A DNA stretch of 64,000 nt, from the NCBI GenBank assembly GCA_000752035.1, contig CCFE01000030.1, positions 1-64,000 of the forward strand, in the 5' to 3' direction. This DNA is from Bacillus rubiinfantis (GTDB lineage Bacteria; Bacillota; Bacilli; Bacillales; Cytobacillaceae). Positions 44,367 to 51,518 of the stretch are shown here, one piece after another. A program made the position numbers and the translations under genes. Under the pieces are notes generated by a model. That model made no database searches. It saw nothing but the letters and a program-made list of their open reading frames with translations, and had not been told where the DNA came from. Each line of letters begins with the position of its first letter. Position 1 is the first letter of the stretch.

Positions 44367-46283
44367 ATGGGACCGGAAGTAAGGTCATTAACAAAGGGGC
44401 TCGAAAAAGTTGGCATGTTGGAAAAACTAAAACCGCATCTGGAACTGATAGCAGCTGGGTTAAGCGGCTTATTGATTGTTATCGGTTGGTTATTTGACCA
44501 TTACGGGCAAGAAACAGATTCCATAATTGCCTACCTATTGGCATTTGTCATTGGCGGCTTTGCCAAGGCAAAAGAAGGAATCGAAGCCACCTATGAAAAC
44601 AAAGAATTGAATGTTGAAATGCTGATGATTTTTGCAGCAGTTGGGTCGGCCATTATCGGCTATTGGACAGAAGGGGCGATTTTAATATTCATCTTCGCTG
44701 TTAGCGGCGCTCTTGAAACGTATACGATGAACAAAAGTCATAAAGAAATTTCTGCCCTTATGGAATTGCAACCAGAAGAAGCACTGTTGTTAGAGGAAGG
44801 CCAGGAAAAACGTGTTTCTGTATCTCAACTGCAAATCGGTGATCGTATTTTAATTAAACCGGGTGAACGGATTCCTGCCGATGGCGTAATTGTCAAAGGA
44901 TATAGCAATATTGATGAGGCAGCGATAACAGGGGAATCAATGCCGGTTTCAAAGGGACTTGATGAGGAAATCTTTGCTGGAACTGTGAATTTATCCGGTT
45001 CGCTTACCGCCGCGGTGACAAAAGAAAGCAGTGATACTCTTTTTCAAAAAATCATTGGACTCGTGCAATCAGCACAAAGTGAAAAATCTCCCTCACAGTT
45101 GTTTATTGAACGGTTTGAAGGAACGTACGTCAAAATTGTCCTCGCTGTCGTCGTTGCGATGTTCTTCCTGCCAACCTTTTTACTTGGATGGAGCTGGCAT
45201 GAATCCTTTTATCGGGCGATGATATTGCTTGTCGTTGCCTCCCCTTGTGCCTTGGTTGCTTCGATTATGCCGGCAACACTTTCGGCTATTTCTAACGGGG
45301 CCCGGCATGGCATCTTAGTTAAAGGCGGAGTTCATTTAGAAAATTTAAGCCACTTGGGGGCCATTGCCTTTGATAAAACTGGTACGCTAACGAAGGGGAA
45401 ACCTCAGGTTACAGATGTCATTGTCAAAGAGGGAATAAACAAGAACAATCTCATTTGGCACGCTGCCTGTGTTGAAAATCATTCCACACACCCGCTAGCC
45501 CAGGCAATTGTGAAATATGCGAGGGAAATGGTCGGAAAGGACCTCTTCCATCCTGAAAAATTAGAAGACGTCCCAGGCTGGGGCATTCGCGCAGAAATTA
45601 ACGGAGTGAACTGGAAAATTGGTAAAGCAGGCTTCATTGAAAATGCGGATACGAACCATTTTGCAGCTGAAAAAGCAAAGGAATTGGCTAGTCAAGGAAA
45701 TACGCTTGTATATATTTCGATAAATAGTGAATTAATGGCGGTGATCGCCTTAAAAGATGTCGTTCGCGAGGAAACCAAATTGGCGATAGATGATCTGAAA
45801 AAGCGTGGAATTCGTACCATCATGCTGACTGGAGACAGTGAAAAAACAGCTCAAGCAATCGCTGCAGAAAGTCATGTCGACGAATTTTTCGCTGAATGTC
45901 TGCCGGAGATGAAAGTGGACTATCTCAAGGAATTACAGGCAAAATATCATACAGTCGCTATGGTCGGTGATGGCATTAACGATGCCCCTGCGCTTGCAAC
46001 CGCTAATGTTGGAATTGCAATGGGTGAGGGCACCGATGTAGCCCTGGAAACAGCTGATATTGTCTTAATGAAAAACGACCTGCCGCGTATAGCTGAGGCC
46101 ATCCATCTATCGCAACGAATGAATCGGATTATTAAACAAAATGTTATTTTCTCTATCAGCGTCATCATGCTGTTAATCTCGTCAAACTTTTTCCAGTTTA
46201 TTGATTTGCCATTTGGTGTCATTGGGCATGAGGGAAGTACCATTTTGGTAATTCTAAATAGTCTGCGCCTACTTAAATCGTAG
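44367..46283 (+). CDS. pfeT: P1B-4-type heavy-metal ATPase (PfeT/ZosA-like)
   Basis: A 638-residue P-type ATPase with no N-terminal CxxC metal domain. It has TGES (188-191), the metal-site motif SPC (292-294) in place of CPC, the phosphorylation site Asp336 in FDKTGTLTKG, the hinge VGDGINDAPAL, and C-terminal HEGST. SPC and HEGST mark the P1B-4 class, which moves Fe2+, Co2+ or Zn2+. B. subtilis PfeT (formerly ZosA) has the same length and exports iron during peroxide stress. The start follows GAGGAGGGG. No Fur or PerR box was recognised upstream, so regulation is open. Confidence 0.85.
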   Translation: MGPEVRSLTKGLEKVGMLEKLKPHLELIAAGLSGLLIVIGWLFDHYGQETDSIIAYLLAFVIGGFAKAKEGIEATYENKELNVEMLMIFAAVGSAIIGYWTEGAILIFIFAVSGALETYTMNKSHKEISALMELQPEEALLLEEGQEKRVSVSQLQIGDRILIKPGERIPADGVIVKGYSNIDEAAITGESMPVSKGLDEEIFAGTVNLSGSLTAAVTKESSDTLFQKIIGLVQSAQSEKSPSQLFIERFEGTYVKIVLAVVVAMFFLPTFLLGWSWHESFYRAMILLVVASPCALVASIMPATLSAISNGARHGILVKGGVHLENLSHLGAIAFDKTGTLTKGKPQVTDVIVKEGINKNNLIWHAACVENHSTHPLAQAIVKYAREMVGKDLFHPEKLEDVPGWGIRAEINGVNWKIGKAGFIENADTNHFAAEKAKELASQGNTLVYISINSELMAVIALKDVVREETKLAIDDLKKRGIRTIMLTGDSEKTAQAIAAESHVDEFFAECLPEMKVDYLKELQAKYHTVAMVGDGINDAPALATANVGIAMGEGTDVALETADIVLMKNDLPRIAEAIHLSQRMNRIIKQNVIFSISVIMLLISSNFFQFIDLPFGVIGHEGSTILVILNSLRLLKS

Positions 46284-46285
46284 TC

Positions 46286-46320
46286 AAAAACCGGGTGAAC
46301 GTTTTTCACCCGGTTTTCTT
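46286..46320. terminator. Terminator of metal ATPase gene
   Basis: AAAACCGGGTGAA and TTCACCCGGTTTT form a strong stem three bases after the stop. It probably also ends the convergent small gene. Confidence 0.9.
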
Positions 46321-46324
46321 TAAT

Positions 46325-46429
46325 TTAGTGATAGCCATTTGAACCGTTTGCTGAGCCGGATGTTTTATTTCCTTTGCTGCCTTTACCCTTTTGTTTTGTA
46401 CCGCCATCTTTTTTTGTATGTTTAGTCAT
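46325..46429 (-). CDS. Very small Lys/Gly/Ser-rich protein
   Basis: A 34-residue protein, MTKHTKKDGGTKQKG and on to SANGSNGYH, basic and without hydrophobic residues, like small spore or stress proteins. A GGGAGG site 9 bases before the ATG and the tight fit between two terminators support it as a real gene. The family was not recognised. A spore-coat or SASP-minor role is possible but unproven. Confidence 0.6.
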   Translation of the reverse strand: MTKHTKKDGGTKQKGKGSKGNKTSGSANGSNGYH

Positions 46430-46507
46430 CAATTCTACCTCCCTTGATGTTTGTGAGCAATACCCACAAGCATAGTTTAGGCAGATTGACCTTTTTCATT
46501 ATAGTAA

Positions 46508-47341
46508 CTATTGGCAGTTTGAACGGTTTTTTTCACTGTAAAACGCATTGATTTCTCCGCCTAAAATGATGATGAAAGCAGATATATACAGCCAAATCAT
46601 TAAGACAATAATGGCGCCAATACTTCCATAGGTGAGTGAATAGTTGCTGAAATTACTAACGTAATACGATAAACCAAGCGAAGAAACAATCCAGCCACAT
46701 GTTGCAAAGGCAGCTCCCGGAAAGGCGCTGCGGCAGCGGAGCTTCACATTTGGGGCAATCCAATATAAGCCTGTAAACACAATAAACAATATTAGCGCAC
46801 TAATAATAATGCTTAATGTATCCCATAATCGAATAAATAGGCTTGTATAGCCAAACTGTGAAAATATAAACACCCCTAATTCCCGGCCAAATATTGGCAG
46901 CACTAAAGCAAAAATAAATACAAAGATCATCCCAAATGTCAGCACCACAGCCATCCCTCTGGCAACTATAAATGACCTGCTTTCAGCCACATTATAAGCC
47001 TTATTAAATGCCCGAACGGTCGCATTAATTCCGTTAGATGCCGACCAAATCGTTCCGATGATACCAAAAGAAAGTAATCCACCGCTGCGATGACTCATGA
47101 TTTCGTTGATTGTTTTTTCAACAAACTTTATCGCATCTTTTGGGGCAAACTCCCGAATGATCCCGAGCATATCCTGATGGGGAATGGGGATATAAGGAAT
47201 TAATGTAAATAACACAATCAGAAGCGGGAACAGTGATAAAAGAAAGTAATACGCCAGTTGAGCACTTAAGCCTGGAAGATCATCTTCACTAATTCGATGC
47301 CATAACAATCGAAGCAGTGAGGAGCGTACATCCCCTTTCAT
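46508..47341 (-). CDS. yfkH: YihY/BrkB-family membrane protein (YfkH-like)
   Basis: A 277-residue protein with about six membrane segments and the YihY family pattern: DLPGLSAQLAYYFLLSLFPLL at the N-terminus, then a central GTIWSASNGINATVRAFNKAYNV and a later LYWIAPNVKLRCRSAFPGA. Once called ribonuclease BN, the family is now thought to be a transporter, with no clear substrate. B. subtilis YfkH occupies the same place relative to yfkK. It is transcribed alone. Confidence 0.85.
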   Translation of the reverse strand: MKGDVRSSLLRLLWHRISEDDLPGLSAQLAYYFLLSLFPLLIVLFTLIPYIPIPHQDMLGIIREFAPKDAIKFVEKTINEIMSHRSGGLLSFGIIGTIWSASNGINATVRAFNKAYNVAESRSFIVARGMAVVLTFGMIFVFIFALVLPIFGRELGVFIFSQFGYTSLFIRLWDTLSIIISALILFIVFTGLYWIAPNVKLRCRSAFPGAAFATCGWIVSSLGLSYYVSNFSNYSLTYGSIGAIIVLMIWLYISAFIIILGGEINAFYSEKNRSNCQ

Positions 47342-47412
47342 CGCTAATCATCCCCTCTCCGATTTGGTTGTCACCTCGACTTGACATTTTTATCATTTGT
47401 TGTCCTAAGAAA

Positions 47413-47754
47413 TTAACGATTATCAGTGAGGTCATCTATAAGCTCTAGTTCATCATTTTGACTGAAGCTCTCTTTTGTTTCTTTTATCATTTCAGTAACT
47501 TGTGGAGTTAATTCACGAATTTCCTCAACTTTTTCGGCAATAAAGGAAAAATCTTCCCTTACTTGATCAATCTTTGCCTTCACATTAGTATAGGTTTCTC
47601 GTGGGTGGCGTACTGTTTCTATTACTTTTCCTGAAACTTTTTGAACATTGTCTTTCATTTCTTCACGTGTATGCTTGTCAATTAAACTAATCGCACCACC
47701 AGCCATTGCACCGAGAAACATTCCCGTCCAAAACAAATTCTTTTTAGTCATCAT
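47413..47754 (-). CDS. YtxH-domain protein
   Basis: A 113-residue protein beginning with a glycine-rich hydrophobic segment (LFWTGMFLGAMAGGAISLI), followed by a long amphipathic helix with VRHPRETYTNVKAKIDQVRE. This is the general YtxH layout of a short membrane anchor and a helical tail seen in general stress proteins of Bacillus. The start follows AGGAT. It lies 72 bases upstream of yfkH and may be co-transcribed. Confidence 0.75.
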   Translation of the reverse strand: MMTKKNLFWTGMFLGAMAGGAISLIDKHTREEMKDNVQKVSGKVIETVRHPRETYTNVKAKIDQVREDFSFIAEKVEEIRELTPQVTEMIKETKESFSQNDELELIDDLTDNR

Positions 47755-47917
47755 AACCCTATCCTTTCTTTACACAAACATTTCTACTGTTATTTTCCTT
47801 GATAGTCGGTTTTGATGCAAGTCGAACCATATTGAAAAATATATTGGTAAGATTTGTATTGACAGATTAGCGTAAAACGTGAAAAGATGAAACTATTAGC
47901 TTAAAGGGGTGACCTAA

Positions 47918-48142
47918 ATGGATTTAACACATAAGTCTATTGAGAATGTTGAATATATGATTGAAAAAATTAAAGAAAAGCTGAAAGTTTTAAACTTAGG
48001 TGCTATTAAACCATCCCATTTTGATGAGGAAATGTACGAAGAATTAAAAGAGATTTATGAAATGGTACTTAGAAAAAGTTCTTTTAGTCCTAATGAAATG
48101 CAAGCACTTGTAGAAGAACTCGGTGGTTTGCGGAAAAAATAA
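47918..48142 (+). CDS. yfkK: YfkK-family (DUF1128) protein
   Basis: A 74-residue helical protein matching the UPF0435/DUF1128 family, with NVEYMIEKIKEKLKVLN at the front and RKSSFSPNEMQALVEELG at the end. No molecular role is known. The start follows AAGGGGTG. B. subtilis yfkK lies in the same neighbourhood. It is followed by a terminator shared with the convergent map gene. Confidence 0.88.
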   Translation: MDLTHKSIENVEYMIEKIKEKLKVLNLGAIKPSHFDEEMYEELKEIYEMVLRKSSFSPNEMQALVEELGGLRKK

Positions 48143-48155
48143 TTCTGACCGCATA

Positions 48156-48196
48156 AAAAAAGGGAATGTTGACTTTTGTGTCAGCATCCCTTATTT
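48156..48196. terminator. Shared terminator of yfkK and map
   Basis: AGGGAATGTTGAC and GTCAGCATCCCT form a stem with a 6-base loop and A/T runs on both sides. Confidence 0.8.
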
Positions 48197-48203
48197 TCAT
48201 GGC

Positions 48204-48953
48204 TTACTCTTGTGCAGTTAAAATAATCGGACCATCCTTTGTAATCGCAATCGTGTGCTCATATTGCGCTGATAGCGTACCATCAACCGTCCGTGCAGTC
48301 CAACCGTTTTGATCCATTTTTGTATAATGCCTGCCAATATTCACCATCGGTTCAATGGTAAATACCATACCTTCCTTAATCCGTGGTCCCTTTCCTGCGA
48401 GGCCATAATGCGGTACATCTGGTTTTTCATGAATAACTGCACCAATCCCGTGACCAATGAAATCACGAACAACCGATAACCCTTCACCTTCGACAAATGT
48501 TTGAATAGCATGACCAATGTCACCAATGCGGTTACCAGGCACTGCCTGCTCTATACCTTTATAGAGGGCCTCTTTTGTCACGTTTAACAAATGCTCAGTT
48601 TCTGGAGCTAGCTGCCCAACGCCATAGGACCAAGCTGAATCGGCCAACGCACCATTATAGTTTACAACCATATCAACGGTGACAATATCCCCTTCTTTAA
48701 GGGGTTCCTTACGCGGAAAGCCATGGCAAATTTCATCATTAATACTAGCACATGTTGCGTATTGGTAGCCCTTATACCCTTTCTGCTCCGGTTTTGCATC
48801 ATGTTCTTTAAGAAATTTTTCAACAAACTCCTCAATTTCCCAGGTAGTAATACCGGGTTTAATCAATTTGGCAATCCCTTTATGACAAGCCGCGAGGATT
48901 TCTCCGGCTTTTTTCATTGCTTCTATTTCACGCTGTGATTTTAAAACAATCAT
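48204..48953 (-). CDS. map: Methionine aminopeptidase, type I
   Basis: A 249-residue enzyme that removes the initiator methionine of new proteins. It has the type I pita-bread fold signatures: SINDEICHGFP, VTVDMVVNYNGALADSAW with two metal-binding Asp, FIGHGIGAVIHEKPDVPHYG with a metal His, FTIEPMVNIG with a metal Glu, and a final QYEHTIAI. The length and place match B. subtilis MapB (YflG), the second copy of this enzyme. It is a likely housekeeping gene. Confidence 0.93.
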   Translation of the reverse strand: MIVLKSQREIEAMKKAGEILAACHKGIAKLIKPGITTWEIEEFVEKFLKEHDAKPEQKGYKGYQYATCASINDEICHGFPRKEPLKEGDIVTVDMVVNYNGALADSAWSYGVGQLAPETEHLLNVTKEALYKGIEQAVPGNRIGDIGHAIQTFVEGEGLSVVRDFIGHGIGAVIHEKPDVPHYGLAGKGPRIKEGMVFTIEPMVNIGRHYTKMDQNGWTARTVDGTLSAQYEHTIAITKDGPIILTAQE

Positions 48954-49176
48954 GAAATGGTAATCTCCTTCCGCTTTTTTAAATTAATTATATGTATGTT
49001 TAGTCAGTTAACGGCTTTCCATAAATACAATTTAATATTAACCCTATCTGTTTCTTTTTTCAAAATAACTATCTTTTACGAACAATTTCAGCAAATCTGT
49101 TATTTTCCCCTGTTCTTAATATGGTACTTGTAACTTCTTTTTGTTAAAATGATATATATACTTCTTATATAGGTGT

Positions 49177-49512
49177 GTGAAGAAAATGATAGGTGACCGC
49201 GTAAAAAAATTCCGCTCTGAAAAGAAAATGTCACTGTCGGAACTTGCAGAACAAGCTGGTGTTGCAAAGTCGTATTTAAGCTCACTTGAAAGAAATTTGC
49301 AAAAAAATCCTTCCATTCAATTTCTTGAAAAAATTGCCCATGTGTTGAATATTCCTGTAGAACATTTAATTCATGAACAAATTGATAAAAATGAATTGGA
49401 TGCAGATTGGATGAATTTGGTTAAAGAAGCGATGAGTTCAGGAGTGTCCAAAGACCAATTTCGCGAATTTCTTGAATTTAATAAGTGGCGTAATAATCAA
49501 GGACAGCAATAA
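49177..49512 (+). CDS. sinR: SinR-type biofilm master repressor
   Basis: A 111-residue protein. The N-terminal Cro/C1 helix-turn-helix (MSLSELAEQAGVAKSYLSSLE) matches SinR closely, and the C-terminal helical hairpin (WMNLVKEAMSSGVSKDQFREFLEFNKWR) is the SinI/SinR interaction domain. It represses matrix genes and is antagonised by SinI. Here sinR is convergent with the sinI-like gene, not in tandem as in B. subtilis. The two genes share a terminator at 49529-49572. Confidence 0.92.
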   Translation: MKKMIGDRVKKFRSEKKMSLSELAEQAGVAKSYLSSLERNLQKNPSIQFLEKIAHVLNIPVEHLIHEQIDKNELDADWMNLVKEAMSSGVSKDQFREFLEFNKWRNNQGQQ

Positions 49513-49528
49513 GCACTCTAATCAAATG

Positions 49529-49572
49529 AAAAAGCATTCCGCACTATTTCAATTAGTTGCAGAATGCTTTTT
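49529..49572. terminator. Shared terminator of sinR and sinI
   Basis: AAAAAGCATTC and GAATGCTTTTT pair around a 22-base loop, with A/T runs on both sides. Confidence 0.85.
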
Positions 49573-49576
49573 CGTT

Positions 49577-49714
49577 TCAGCTTTTATTAGTGGACTCATT
49601 TTGCTTAAGAAATATCTGGACCTCTTCAACCGTTAATCCCATCTCCTTCGCCTCCACTATCAGTGCCAGCCATTCTAGGTCCATAACCTCTACTTCATTT
49701 TCTTGTACAATCAC
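49577..49714 (-). CDS. sinI: SinI-type antirepressor under a c-di-GMP riboswitch
   Basis: A 45-residue protein. Its core LEWLALIVEAKEMGLTVEEVQIFL matches the SinI/SinR interaction helix pair (quoted in part: LIVEAKEMGLTVEEVQIFL), without any DNA-binding domain. It should bind SinR and free matrix operons. The GTG at 49714 follows AGGGGTG with 6 bases between. The Shine-Dalgarno lies in a hairpin that competes with the P1 stem of the riboswitch immediately upstream, so translation probably depends on c-di-GMP. It is convergent with sinR. Confidence 0.85.
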   Translation of the reverse strand: MIVQENEVEVMDLEWLALIVEAKEMGLTVEEVQIFLKQNESTNKS

Positions 49715-49720
49715 ACGTAT

Positions 49721-49750
49721 CACCCCTAAAATACTTTTTCGTATTTCAGG
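49721..49750 (-). promoter_or_regulatory. Shine-Dalgarno-sequestering hairpin of sinI
   Basis: In the minus-strand RNA, CCTGAAATAC (49750-49741) can pair with GTATTTTAGG (49734-49725) across a GAAAAA loop, with one G-U pair. This buries the AGGGG used for sinI. The first arm is the same segment that forms the 3' side of riboswitch stem P1. Confidence 0.75.
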
Positions 49751-49856
49751 TAACCCGGCCACCCTAGTAAGTCTGGCACCTTACCTTAGATCCTCGGCTT
49801 TGCGTCCCTATTTTTCAATAGGTTTGCCTTTTTCTGATGTGACTTTACCGAAATAC
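49741..49856 (-). ncRNA. Cyclic-di-GMP-I (GEMM-I) riboswitch
   Basis: On the minus strand the class I conserved parts occur in order: GGCAAACC, a hairpin CCTATT-GAAA-AATAGG with a GNRA tetraloop, then GGGACGCAAAGCC, a second arm, and GCCGGGTTACC. The ends pair as stem P1: GTATTTCGGTAA with TTACCTGAAATAC, 12 base pairs and one bulge. The Vc2-type GAAA tetraloop and GGGACGCAAAGCC block are strongly diagnostic. It lies directly upstream of sinI. Confidence 0.92.
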
Positions 49857-50123
49857 TTTTCCATGAATCCAGTCATAGGTCTTTTGGTTTATTTTAATCC
49901 TCAAAGTAATTATATCTTAATGTAAACTACATCAGTGTTAGAATTTGTCAATATTCATATACTTTTTTTCGACATTTTCATACATCATTCAACAAATATC
50001 CGCATAGCTGCATTTTTTCTGTAAAAAATACCAATAGTATTTGTCTAGGTTGTAACTAATAACATATAATAGTTATAAATATTTTTTGAAATATCAGATA
50101 ATAATAGGAGGGGAAGGGTTAAG

Positions 50124-50243
50124 GTGACAATTATTCACGTTTTAAATTTTTCCATTCCAATTGCCTTTATTATTTTTGCAGGTTTCATGCTGGATAAATT
50201 GTGTCAACCAAGTAAATCAAAGCAAAAAACGGACGAAAAGTAA
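50124..50243 (+). CDS. Tiny single-span membrane protein
   Basis: A 39-residue protein from GTG: MTIIHVLNFSIPIAFIIFAG, then FMLDKLCQ and a basic tail. One membrane segment and a short cytoplasmic end are predicted. AGGAGGGGAAGG upstream makes a strong start signal. Convergent with the DUF1992 gene. The family was not identified, and small proteins of this kind are common in spore-formers. Confidence 0.6.
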   Translation: MTIIHVLNFSIPIAFIIFAGFMLDKLCQPSKSKQKTDEK

Positions 50244-50253
50244 TAGTAGTTTG

Positions 50254-50637
50254 TCAACTTTTCCCCATAAGCTTCGCTTGCATCTTCATTTCATAGTTTT
50301 TAAAAATGGACGAATTCGTTCTTTTTCCCCGCTTTGCCATCATCTGATTATAACGCAGCATTTTTTCGCTCATTCTTTTGCGCAACATTGCCTGCTCAGT
50401 GGTGTCATCACATTTACGTAATAAATCTTCAATTGTCATCATTTCTTGGTGGAGATTGCTTTCTTCCTCGGTATAGCCGGCATTTTTCAATAATTTATAC
50501 GCCATTCTCAGCTCCTCTGGAATTCCTGATAAATCTTCAAGCTTTAATGGTTTTCCAAACCCAGGGAGCTGGTCAAATACACCTTCGTTATATGCTTGCT
50601 TAATCCGATCTTCCGCGATAATCTGGAACATATCCAT
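50254..50637 (-). CDS. DUF1992 (DnaJ-homologue C28-like) protein
   Basis: A 127-residue protein of the DUF1992 family: the FDQLPGFGKPLKL motif near residue 20, followed by PEELRMAYKLLKNAGYTEEE, then a basic coiled tail. The domain also occurs in eukaryotic DNAJC28, but no function is established in bacteria. B. subtilis YflB belongs here and is close by in that genome. It is convergent with the small membrane protein gene. Confidence 0.82.
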   Translation of the reverse strand: MDMFQIIAEDRIKQAYNEGVFDQLPGFGKPLKLEDLSGIPEELRMAYKLLKNAGYTEEESNLHQEMMTIEDLLRKCDDTTEQAMLRKRMSEKMLRYNQMMAKRGKRTNSSIFKNYEMKMQAKLMGKS

Positions 50638-50774
50638 TCACAACATTCTCCTTCCGAATATGTTCATTATAGCAAAAGCAAGACTTCTTCTTATAAAAAA
50701 TAAATGCTAAAATCTGCTGTTCATGATTTGAGTTTCAATGGTAACGCTATTAATGTACGAAAGGAGTGGTGAAT

Positions 50775-50978
50775 TTGGCACGAGGACAACATTTCAAACA
50801 TAAAACAAAGCAGCATCCTGGTAATTTTTCAAAGCTAAGCATACCAGCTGCAAAAACCTCTAAGGAAGAATTAGGTGACGAAGAATTTATTGTCACCCAG
50901 GAAGCCTTCAAAAATAGACTGGCAGAAGAAGAAAACCGCGGGGATACAGCCCGACTTCTGCCAAAGAAAACAAAGTAA
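50775..50978 (+). CDS. Small hydrophilic protein
   Basis: A 67-residue basic protein from TTG (MARGQHFKHKTKQHPGNF ... EEENRGDTARLLPKK). It has no hydrophobic segment. The TTG at 50775 is preferred, with AAGGAG 8 bases upstream; a GTG at 50766 overlaps that site. It resembles small spore-related proteins in size and composition, but I do not recognise the family. The 51 bp repeat array follows. Confidence 0.6.
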   Translation: MARGQHFKHKTKQHPGNFSKLSIPAAKTSKEELGDEEFIVTQEAFKNRLAEEENRGDTARLLPKKTK

Positions 50979-51054
50979 CATCCTCTGTTTTGAAGGTTTG
51001 GTAGGCCTTGAAATGGGATAGAATCTCGCTATGGGACGGGTTAGCAAAAATTCC

Positions 51055-51480
51055 GTCCAATAGGACCTTGCTATTGGACAGGTTTTCTCTAATTACGTTG
51101 TTTCTGTCCAATACGACCTCGCTATTGGACAGGTTTTCTCTAATTACGATATTTCTGTCCAATAGGACCTGGCTATTGGACAGGTTTTCTCTAATTACGA
51201 TATTTCTGTCCAATAGGACCTTGCTATCGGACAGGTTTTCTCTAATTACGTTGTTTCTGTCCAATAGGACCTGGCTATCGGACAGGTTTTCTCTAATTAC
51301 GTTATTTCTGTCCAATACGACCTCGCTATTGGACAGGTTTTCTCTAATTACGATATTTCTGTCCAATAGGACCTGGCTATTGGACAGATTTTCTCTAATT
51401 ACGATATTTCTGTCCAATAGGTCCTCCCTATCGGACAAGGTTTTCTCTAATTACGTTGTTTCTGTCCAATAGGCCTCCCG
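51055..51480. repeat. Tandem repeat, period 51 bp, eight full copies
   Basis: Units start GTCCAATA(G/C)G and begin at 51055, 51106, 51157, 51208, 51259, 51310, 51361 and 51412, with a ninth partial copy at about 51464. Each unit holds an inverted pair CCAATAG ... CTATTGG and an AATTACG(T/A)T block. 51 is divisible by three, so frames stay open on both strands, but I see no start signal or family. A degenerate unit precedes it at ~51015. Confidence 0.9.
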
Positions 51481-51518
51481 CTGGACTTATCTCTGGGTGC
51501 CAATAAAGGGGTTGATCC

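Noticed and set aside
50908..51438. 176-residue minus-strand frame made of 17-residue repeats
   Set aside because: The 51 bp unit is a multiple of three and leaves frames open on both strands. There is no ribosome site or family likeness, so it is treated as a repeat array.
51008..51472. 154-residue plus-strand frame in the same repeat array
   Set aside because: Same reason: open only because of the repeat period, with no start signal.
51055..51480. CRISPR array
   Set aside because: Units are contiguous and nearly identical along their whole length, with no variable spacers.
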